From the NCBI GenBank assembly GCA_038326615.1, contig JBBQKF010000056.1:1-20864 (forward strand): a stretch of DNA of 20,864 nucleotides, given 5' to 3'. The notes under the pieces were generated by a model, which ran no database searches, had not been told where the DNA came from, and was given only the letters and a program-made list of their open reading frames with translations. The translations under genes were made by a program, and so were the position numbers. Position 1 is the first letter of the stretch; the number at the start of each line of letters is the position of its first letter. Below, one piece after another: positions 14,955 to 20,864 of the stretch. The stretch comes from JBBQKF01 sp038326615 (GTDB lineage: Bacteria > Bacillota > Clostridia > Saccharofermentanales > UBA5734).

Positions 14955-16157
14955 ATGAATAAAAAAGGCAGAAATTTACAAGATGTAAAAGCTGAAAACA
15001 GAACCCTTGTCCTCAAACTCATTTGCACAGGACAATGTACCTCAAGAATGGATATAAGTCATAAAACCGGACTAAGTAAAATGACAATTACTAATATAAT
15101 ACAGGAATTAATAAAAGAAAAATTAATATGCGAAGGCGAAATGCTAGCAACCAATACAGTAGGTAGAAAACCTATGTTGCTTTACCCAGATGAAACATCA
15201 AAAAGAAGCATTGGTGTATATATTTCAAGGGATGGAATTGTTATTTCACTGCTGTCGCTTAGTGCAAGAATAATTCGTGAAATTAATTTCGACATATCAA
15301 AATCTGATAATTCAGTCAAACTTTTAGAAAAAATCCTTGCAGGGATACATACTATAATGAAAAGCGAGAGTAAAAAAAGAATATTAGGTATCGGAGTTGC
15401 CTGCATTGGTCCTTTAGATGCAGCAAGCGGAAAGATTCTTTCACCTACTGATTTTTATGGGATTGAAAATGTTGAGATTAAAAAATTTCTTGAGGATAAA
15501 ACCGGCTGGAAAGTAATTGTCAATAATGATATGAATGCTGCAGCTTTGGCTGAACAGTTATATGGGTATGGGGTTGGAAATGATAATTTTATCTATATGG
15601 GGTTAACTCATGGAGTTGGAGCAGGGATTATTGTTAATGGTAAACTTTATACAGGTGAAAATGGATTTGGCGGAGAACTTGGTCACATGTGCATTAAATT
15701 CGACGGGCCATTGTGCACTTGCGGCAACCACGGGTGTTTGGAAGTTTATGCGAGTATGACTAATTTTATATCGAAAATACGAAATGACGCAATTTTCGAA
15801 AAACATGAATCTATTACATCCATAACCAATCTCACATTCGCAAACATTGTAGAAATAGCAAAAGCTGGAGATGCATTTGCATTGAAACGCGTTGTGGACT
15901 TAATTCATAATGTTGCGGTAGCTTTAATTAATACTTTGCATTTACTAAACTCATCTAAAATATTCATCGGACACGAATCTGCACAAGGCGGTGAATGGTT
16001 TGCTAAGCAAATACAAGATTACATCAACCGCAGACTTCTGTTTCGTGATAGTCCTGAGGTCAGGGTCATGATTTCCAAATTTAAGGAACTCAGTCCAGTT
16101 GCCGGAAGTGGAGTACTGGTTTTTGACCAGGTTTTTCAGGGCAAACTTAATTTCTAA
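14955..16157 (+). CDS. ROK-family transcriptional regulator (NagC/XylR type)
   Basis: Cytoplasmic sugar-responsive repressor, 400 residues. An N-terminal winged helix-turn-helix (about 15-75, with CTSRMDISHKTGLSKMTIT as recognition region) precedes a ROK sugar-kinase-like domain (about 83-395). The domain shows GIGVACIGPLD (145-155), NNDMNAAALAE (190-200) with D192, GLTHGVGAGI, and the ROK zinc motif ELGHM...CTCGNHGCLE (H244, C254, C256, C261). The presence of the DNA-binding part makes it a regulator rather than a kinase. A weak site, AAAGGA (14935-14940), is 14 nt upstream of the ATG. There is no sugar-use gene beside it, so its effector cannot be told. The araA gene lies some 13 kb away and has its own AraR-type site. 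Confidence 0.93.
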   Translation: MNKKGRNLQDVKAENRTLVLKLICTGQCTSRMDISHKTGLSKMTITNIIQELIKEKLICEGEMLATNTVGRKPMLLYPDETSKRSIGVYISRDGIVISLLSLSARIIREINFDISKSDNSVKLLEKILAGIHTIMKSESKKRILGIGVACIGPLDAASGKILSPTDFYGIENVEIKKFLEDKTGWKVIVNNDMNAAALAEQLYGYGVGNDNFIYMGLTHGVGAGIIVNGKLYTGENGFGGELGHMCIKFDGPLCTCGNHGCLEVYASMTNFISKIRNDAIFEKHESITSITNLTFANIVEIAKAGDAFALKRVVDLIHNVAVALINTLHLLNSSKIFIGHESAQGGEWFAKQIQDYINRRLLFRDSPEVRVMISKFKELSPVAGSGVLVFDQVFQGKLNF

Positions 16158-16250
16158 TCAAATTCTAATCTTAACCTAAATTATTTGTAATTATTCTCTT
16201 TTATAATGAAGGCAATCAGATTTAATTGACACATAAAGAAGGAGAATTTT

Positions 16251-17240
16251 ATGGAAACACCAGAAAATGATAATAAAATCGGTAAAACAAAAATTTTTAG
16301 TGTAAAAAGAGCTCTGTCGGTGGTACTGGGACTTGGGATAGTTGTGGCTTCATTTTTTCTTGGTATGAACTACGCAAATGTGAATAAAACAAACTCAGAA
16401 CAATCATCTTCAAGTGAAGATAATTCATCACTAAATTCATCACTAAATTCATCGCTTAGTTCATCGCGTAGTTCATCGCTTAGTTCATCGCTTAGTTCAT
16501 CGCTTAGTTCATCAGTCACATCATCATCATCTGCTACATCAGTAATGCAATTCACGGTTGAAACGATTAAGGCCTATAACGGCAAAAATGGTGCAAAAGC
16601 ATATGTAGCATTTGGAGGGAAAGTTTATGACATTAGTACTTCCCCTCAGTTCGAAAACGGAGTTCATACTTTTGATCCAAGGGTAAAAGCTGGCATGGAT
16701 ATTACAGCACTTATGAATGAGGCTCCACCTAGCCATTCCCAAAAGAAATATATTACTGCTTTTCCTATAGTTGGAGTGCTTGTTGACAAAATAACTTCAA
16801 ACAATACATCTGGCATATCTTCCACTGGCACCTCATCAGCAACATCTTCTACCACATCATCCGCCAATCCTACACCAACTACAGGCCCTCAAGCTAAACA
16901 ATTTACTCTCGCAACATTAGCAGCCTTTAACGGCGTAAATGGAGCTAAAGCTTACATTGCATATGCAAGAAAAGTTTATGATGTCAGCAACTCTTCTCAG
17001 TTTAAAAATGGAGTACATAAATACGATTCAAGAGTTAAAGCAGGAACTGATATAACAGTACTTTGGAATCAAGCGCCAGGCAGCCATAGTGCAAGTAATT
17101 ATATATACACTTTGCCACAGGTAGGAGTTTTAGTGACAAAAATAACCTCATCAGTTGGCACCACTTCGACATCAACACCAGTTGCACCAACTGTTACCCC
17201 AGGTGGAGTAACAAGTGAAATAGAAGAAGATGACGATTAA
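16251..17240 (+). CDS. Membrane-anchored protein with two cytochrome-b5-like domains
   Basis: A 329-residue protein with a short cytoplasmic N-terminus, one membrane segment (about 20-41, no clear cleavage site), a Ser-rich stalk (47-97) and two cytochrome-b5-like heme/steroid-binding domains (about 100-181 and 217-298). A Ser/Thr-rich linker joins them and an acidic tail (EIEEDDD) ends the chain. Both domains share AYNGKNGAKAYVAFGGKVYDIS-type and GVH..(D)..VKAG.DIT signatures. Each keeps two His that could ligate heme (H139 and H162; H256 and H279), though in the second position the usual PHG reads PSHS or GSHS. The ATG has AAGGAG (16239-16244) 6 nt upstream. A TATAAT (16202-16207) may be its -10 box, with a poor -35. 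The role is unknown; extracellular heme or small-ligand binding is an inference. Confidence 0.8.
   Translation: METPENDNKIGKTKIFSVKRALSVVLGLGIVVASFFLGMNYANVNKTNSEQSSSSEDNSSLNSSLNSSLSSSRSSSLSSSLSSSLSSSVTSSSSATSVMQFTVETIKAYNGKNGAKAYVAFGGKVYDISTSPQFENGVHTFDPRVKAGMDITALMNEAPPSHSQKKYITAFPIVGVLVDKITSNNTSGISSTGTSSATSSTTSSANPTPTTGPQAKQFTLATLAAFNGVNGAKAYIAYARKVYDVSNSSQFKNGVHKYDSRVKAGTDITVLWNQAPGSHSASNYIYTLPQVGVLVTKITSSVGTTSTSTPVAPTVTPGGVTSEIEEDDD
16424..16507. repeat. 12-bp tandem repeat coding the Ser-rich stalk
   Basis: Seven 12-bp units: two TTCATCACTAAA, then five of TTCATCGCTTAG type (one with CGTAG). A degenerate eighth follows. They encode SSLN, SSLN, SSLS, SSRS and three SSLS. The frame is conserved, so copy number changes would only lengthen the stalk. 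Confidence 0.9.
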
Positions 17241-17301
17241 TACTAAATTGGTTAGTTTGAAATAAGTAAGATGGCTAACAAGTATTTTAAAAGCCGCATG
17301 C

Positions 17302-17330
17302 TTCATATATATTTCAATAAATGCTATAAT
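17302..17330 (+). promoter_or_regulatory. Extended -10 promoter of the second two-component system
   Basis: TTCATA (17302-17307), a 17-bp spacer and a perfect TATAAT (17325-17330) preceded by TG one base upstream (extended -10). Transcription would start near 17337. This excludes the in-frame ATG at 17329 as a start codon. Confidence 0.7.
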
Positions 17331-17373
17331 GGAATTAATTCAAATTTCATCTAGCATTTTGGAGGTAGCAAGC

Positions 17374-18072
17374 ATGAATAGCATATTGAATGTTTTGGTC
17401 ATTGAAGATGATATTAAAATTTCAAGATTTCTTGAACTTGAATTATCGCACGAAGGGTATGATGTTCAATTATCGTTTGATGGAAGATTAGCACTTGAGT
17501 TGATTGAGAAAGAAATGCCTGATATTATACTTCTTGATGTTATGCTTCCAGGAATCAATGGTATAGAAGTGTGCCGTAGAATCCGTAAAATTTCGTCTGT
17601 ACCAGTCATTATGCTTACAGCAAAAGATGGAATAATCGATAGAGTAGTAGGGCTCGACAGTGGAGCAGATGATTATCTGACAAAACCATTTGCAATTGAA
17701 GAACTGCTGGCAAGAATGCGTGCATTACTAAGGAGAAACAATTTGATTGAAAATGATACAACATTGACAAATCTTAAGATAGGTGACATTACAGTTGATA
17801 TTGAACAGCATATAGTAAAAAAATCCGACACTATTATTGATCTTAGTAAAAAAGAATTCGACCTTCTGGTTTTTTTGATTAGAAATGAAGGAATTGTCCT
17901 AAGCCGCGACAAAATTATAGAAAAGGTGTGGGGTTATGATTTTAACGGAGAAACTAATGTTGTTGACGTGTACATTCGATATTTGAGAAGCAAAATAGAT
18001 GAACCTTTTTCAGATGCAATGATTCAAACAATAAGAGGGGTAGGTTATACAATAAGAAATGTTAAGAATTAA
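17374..18072 (+). CDS. OmpR/PhoB-family response regulator
   Basis: DNA-binding response regulator of 232 residues. The receiver shows E11/D12/D13, phospho-acceptor D55 in LLDVMLPG, the conserved T and K (MLTAKDG, LTKPF), and a winged-helix output domain ending in QTIRGVGYTIR. ATG 17374 has GGAGG (17361-17365) 8 nt upstream. An earlier in-frame ATG at 17329 overlaps the promoter -10 box and is rejected. The kinase gene starts 26 bp after the stop, so the pair is an operon. The preceding b5-domain gene has the same orientation and may be a target, but this is only proximity. Confidence 0.94.
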   Translation: MNSILNVLVIEDDIKISRFLELELSHEGYDVQLSFDGRLALELIEKEMPDIILLDVMLPGINGIEVCRRIRKISSVPVIMLTAKDGIIDRVVGLDSGADDYLTKPFAIEELLARMRALLRRNNLIENDTTLTNLKIGDITVDIEQHIVKKSDTIIDLSKKEFDLLVFLIRNEGIVLSRDKIIEKVWGYDFNGETNVVDVYIRYLRSKIDEPFSDAMIQTIRGVGYTIRNVKN

Positions 18073-18098
18073 CCTTGATTTTGCAGGAGTGATTAAAG

Positions 18099-19757
18099 AT
18101 GAAAATTTTTAGTGGCACTAAAATAGCGACCAAACTCACTATGCTTTATTCAGCGATATTTTTTGGCGTAATTGTTTTAATCACCCTTTCCACATATTTT
18201 GGGTTAGATTTCTTTTTATCAAGACAGGCTAAGGACAACATCGTGCTTAGTAGTAGTGCTCTTACAAGAAATATTTACGATTCAGTAGAAGCGCAGGATA
18301 AAGCCATTGACGCTCAAAAAGAAAAAGAAGAAAAAGAAGCACAGGACAAAGTAAATGCTCAACTGACAAAGGCTGCTACAGAAGAAAAAGCCCAATTAAC
18401 TCAAGCAGCTAAATTAACGGAAGCGGCTAAAGAGAAGGATGAATTATCTAGCATTCCTGAAAAAAATGATGATTTGACACATGAAAGTGAAAATGATTCT
18501 GAAAGCGAATTAGAAGTCCACATAACCCCCTATGCAACAATGACTCCTACTCCGCTAATTGATGATGATTCGTCAATTCCTGTTGTAATAGACGACAATA
18601 TTTGGAAAATAAACAATGACCATCTTGCATTAGGTTTTATTGCTACCTTATTTGATAGCAACGGCAAATTACTTAGCACAAGCGAACCTTTCGTAAAAAT
18701 TGATTATCTAAACAAGCCAGGTGAAATTTTTACAATTAATCGTGATGATCGCAACATAATGGCTTTGAATACTGTTTTAAAAATAAGAAACAAACCATAT
18801 TATTTGCAAGTACTCAAAGAAATGAATGAGGAATCTGCGTTTTTGCATCTTCTCTTAATTGCACTTATCTGCGTAGGCTTTTTAGGCCTTTTGCTGTCGT
18901 TCCTTACAGGTTATATTGTAAGTAGACGAATGCTTAAACCCATTGAAGAAATAACGAAATCAACAAAACAGATCAGTGCACAAGACCTTAAACAAAGAAT
19001 TAGAACTGACGGACCAGATGATGAACTAAGACATTTGTCGTTGACAATTAATGAAATGCTCGAGCGTCTTGAATTATCTTTCAATAATCAGGCAAGATTT
19101 GTATCTGACGCATCTCACGAGCTAAGAACTCCGGTGCAGGTGATTATGGGTTACAGTAGAATGCTTGAAAGATGGGGTAAACAGGATGCATCTGTACTTG
19201 ATGAATCTGTTTTGGCAATAAGAAAAGAATCCGAAAACATGACATTGCTAATAGAACATTTACTATTTCTTGCAAGGGGAGAAAGAACGGATATAAAGAT
19301 TATTAAGGAAAAAATTGAATTTGTTAAGCTTCTAGAGGAAATTACAAAAGAAACCCGTATGATTGCAGGTAACCGCGAAATATATCTCGATATAGGAAAT
19401 ATAAGTGACACACAAGTTTATCTAAATGGCGACAGAAATTTGATTAAAGAAATGCTCCGGGCAATTCTTGATAATAGTATTAAATATACAGCTGAAAATG
19501 GAACAATAAATATAAGATTGGTATCCACTGAAGATAAAATTAAGTTATCAATTGAAGACAATGGTGAAGGAATTTCGCAAGAACAAATCCCATTTCTTTT
19601 TGAACGTTTTTACAGAGCAGATCCTGCGAGAAGAAGAGATAAAAGCGGAGCAGGACTCGGATTATCCATTGTAAAGTGGATTGCTGATGCACATGAAGTA
19701 GAAATTGATGTAAAAAGTGAATTAGGGAGCGGAACTATTGTAAAAATGTCATTCTAA
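18099..19757 (+). CDS. Sensor histidine kinase with a charged extracytoplasmic insert
   Basis: Membrane sensor kinase of 552 residues, partner of the regulator just upstream. Membrane segments lie at about 15-38 and 248-272. Between them is a long extracytoplasmic part: a Lys/Glu/Ala/Gln-rich probable coiled coil (64-113), an acidic Ser/Glu stretch (114-140), then a folded-looking segment (165-243). HAMP (273-325), HisKA with H340 in DASHELRTP, and the ATP domain with N459, EDNGEGIS (486-493) and the FERFYRADP..GAGLGLSI region follow. AGGAG (18085-18089) precedes the ATG by 9 nt. The sensor part is longer than usual because of the low-complexity segment. The signal is unknown; surface or envelope sensing is an inference. 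Confidence 0.93.
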   Translation: MKIFSGTKIATKLTMLYSAIFFGVIVLITLSTYFGLDFFLSRQAKDNIVLSSSALTRNIYDSVEAQDKAIDAQKEKEEKEAQDKVNAQLTKAATEEKAQLTQAAKLTEAAKEKDELSSIPEKNDDLTHESENDSESELEVHITPYATMTPTPLIDDDSSIPVVIDDNIWKINNDHLALGFIATLFDSNGKLLSTSEPFVKIDYLNKPGEIFTINRDDRNIMALNTVLKIRNKPYYLQVLKEMNEESAFLHLLLIALICVGFLGLLLSFLTGYIVSRRMLKPIEEITKSTKQISAQDLKQRIRTDGPDDELRHLSLTINEMLERLELSFNNQARFVSDASHELRTPVQVIMGYSRMLERWGKQDASVLDESVLAIRKESENMTLLIEHLLFLARGERTDIKIIKEKIEFVKLLEEITKETRMIAGNREIYLDIGNISDTQVYLNGDRNLIKEMLRAILDNSIKYTAENGTINIRLVSTEDKIKLSIEDNGEGISQEQIPFLFERFYRADPARRRDKSGAGLGLSIVKWIADAHEVEIDVKSELGSGTIVKMSF

Positions 19758-19896
19758 TGTGTATCGTTTATTGAATCTAAAACAACTATGTCAATGAGCA
19801 CAAAATATTAATTTTATAATTGGGCACTATCACATCACAAAAAACGATCTATTTGCTTGACCATATTATTGAGAGTATGTTAAAGTTCAAACATAG
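19758..19896 (+). other. Short region before the surface-protein fragment
   Basis: 139 bp with no ribosome binding site in front of the next open frame, and a TAG immediately before its first ATG. No upstream part of the surface protein could be found in any frame here. Confidence 0.5.
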
Positions 19897-20664
19897 ATGT
19901 GTTACCTGTCAGTTAAAGCATCTGGAATACTTTATGTAGTATATGATGTTAATTACACAACTGTGGAACCTAAAGTTGCAAGATTTCCTTTACAAGCAGG
20001 CGATTTATTTTCTGTAAAGTTTACAGCAAAAGCTAGTTATACAGGTTCTGCAACATTTGAAATATCCGGAACAAATGCTTCTGATAATTTTGCAGACAAT
20101 TCTGTAAATAATCTAGATACTGGAGTTAGTGCTAGTTATTCTAATCCAATCAGTGTTTCAATACATGCACCTCAAGGGTATACTGTTACATTTGTTGATT
20201 ACAATGGAACACCAATTAAAACACAAGATGTATTAGCTGGCGGCGCTGCCACAGCACCAGTAAACCCAACTCGTACAGGATATACATTTAGCGGTTGGGA
20301 TAAAACCTTTGCTAACATTACAGTTGCAACAACAGTAACTGCACAGTATACAATCTTTGGACAATTAACAGGATTTGATATTCCAGGTTCAGTAGTTGTA
20401 GGCAACATCCCGGTAGGAAGCAGTGACACAATTTATGCTCCTACAATTTTTGTTAATATACCGGCTACAACAACGGCCATCACTGCAGCAAATCTTTTAA
20501 AAGCAGCTGCAGAAACAATAGTGTTATATTCATCAATTGCATTTGGGTCGGCTGATGTGATTACATCATCAGTTGTTCTTGTAAACGGATATGTTGATTG
20601 GGATGCCGGTAGTCCAGTTGCAAAATCAGCTTATTTAACACTTGATATTCCATTAATAGGATAA
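19897..20664 (+). pseudogene. 5'-truncated surface protein fragment (cohesin-like + InlB B-repeat-like)
   Basis: An open frame of 255 codons that looks like the C-terminal part of a larger cell-surface protein. Residues about 5-85 resemble the end of a cohesin-type beta sandwich (GILYVVYD..., AGDLFSVKFTAKA). Residues about 94-151 form a good Listeria-Bacteroides/InlB B-repeat: YTVTFVDYNG, NPTRTGYTFSGWD, TVTAQY. The last hundred residues are an unrecognised beta-rich domain. There is no signal peptide, no ribosome binding site before ATG 19897 and an in-frame TAG just upstream, while the first residues already lie inside a domain. The most likely reading is a gene that has lost its 5' end by deletion or rearrangement. 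A sequencing or assembly break is the alternative. Confidence 0.6.
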
Positions 20665-20683
20665 TTTTACCATGGGACTCAGA

Positions 20684-20753
20684 ACCGTGGCAAAATTTGA
20701 CCACGGTCACATTTAGGAATTCCACCGGGAATCCTCTCTATTTCAATGGAGAG
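20684..20753 (+). other. Cluster of three adjacent hairpins, possible terminator or structured RNA
   Basis: Three stems follow one another. ACCGTGG/CCACGGT (20684-20690 and 20701-20707) is perfect with a 10-nt loop. GGAATTCC/GGGAATCC (20716-20723 and 20727-20734) has one mismatch and one wobble. CTCTCTA/TGGAGAG (20734-20740 and 20747-20753) has one wobble and a 6-nt loop. A T-rich tract (GTCTTTTTCTTT) begins about 10 nt later. It may end transcription of the preceding fragment, or be a structured leader or small RNA. Confidence 0.45.
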
Positions 20754-20827
20754 ATGAAAGGTGTCTTTTTCTTTATAATATAGAAGTATGTTGTTACTAT
20801 AAGCATATGCTATTTATTCATTATATA

Positions 20828-20856
20828 TTGACTAATATGACGATATCTGGTATACT
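20828..20856 (+). promoter_or_regulatory. Strong outward-facing sigma-A promoter at the right edge
   Basis: TTGACT (20828-20833), an exact 17-bp spacer and TATACT (20851-20856), with TG one base before the -10 box. Ten of twelve consensus bases match. It points right, out of the window, so the gene it serves is not visible. Confidence 0.75.
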
Positions 20857-20864
20857 ATATGTAT

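Noticed and set aside
14955..16157. Glucokinase/fructokinase
   Set aside because: The ROK domain is preceded by a clear winged helix-turn-helix, so it is a regulator.
16226..16231. TTGACA as -35 box of the b5-domain gene
   Set aside because: Its -10 box would fall on the start codon at 16251; the TATAAT at 16202-16207 is better placed.
17329..17373. N-terminal extension of the second response regulator
   Set aside because: The upstream ATG overlaps the promoter -10 box and lacks a ribosome binding site, and the receiver domain begins only after 17374.

Overview
The window is about 20.9 kb of AT-rich DNA from what looks like an anaerobic, low-GC member of the Clostridia. Four things point there: an NAD(P)H-linked multi-subunit [FeFe] hydrogenase, Gram-positive style ribosome binding sites (GGAGG), many sigma-A-like promoters, and a remnant of a cohesin/InlB-type surface protein. 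No rRNA, tRNA, CRISPR array or insertion sequence was seen.

Layout, left to right. Positions 1-98 are a 14-bp tandem array cut by the window edge. An L-arabinose isomerase gene (araA, minus strand) follows, with a perfect AraR-like palindrome upstream. Divergent from it is a short Rieske-type oxygenase gene. Next is a hydrogenase cluster on the plus strand behind a near-consensus promoter: a NuoE-like [2Fe-2S] subunit, a 1033-residue fusion of a NuoF/HydB-like subunit to a complete GltD/NfnB-like flavoprotein, and a 590-residue [FeFe] hydrogenase catalytic subunit. A 486-bp non-coding spacer carrying a 12/13-bp tandem array separates the first two genes.

A minus-strand block (13370 to 9553) follows: a three-part putative copper-handling membrane protein (HMA + SafE/DsbD-like membrane core + cupredoxin-like tail), then an OmpR-type response regulator and its histidine kinase. 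Upstream is a minus-strand EamA/DMT transporter and, divergent from it, a ROK-family repressor. The right part, on the plus strand, has a membrane-anchored protein with two cytochrome-b5-like domains on a Ser-rich stalk, a second two-component system, and a 5'-truncated surface-protein fragment. Three adjacent hairpins and a strong outward-facing promoter close the window.

The most interesting object is the hydrogenase. The NuoF-GltD fusion puts an NADH/FMN site and an FAD/NAD(P)H site in one chain feeding an H-cluster subunit, so a complex joining NADH, NADPH, ferredoxin and H2 is plausible. Its catalytic subunit also has Ser where the standard L1 motif has the second Cys. A second theme is in-frame and intergenic expansion of short tandem repeats, mostly of 12-14 bp, at several separate places.
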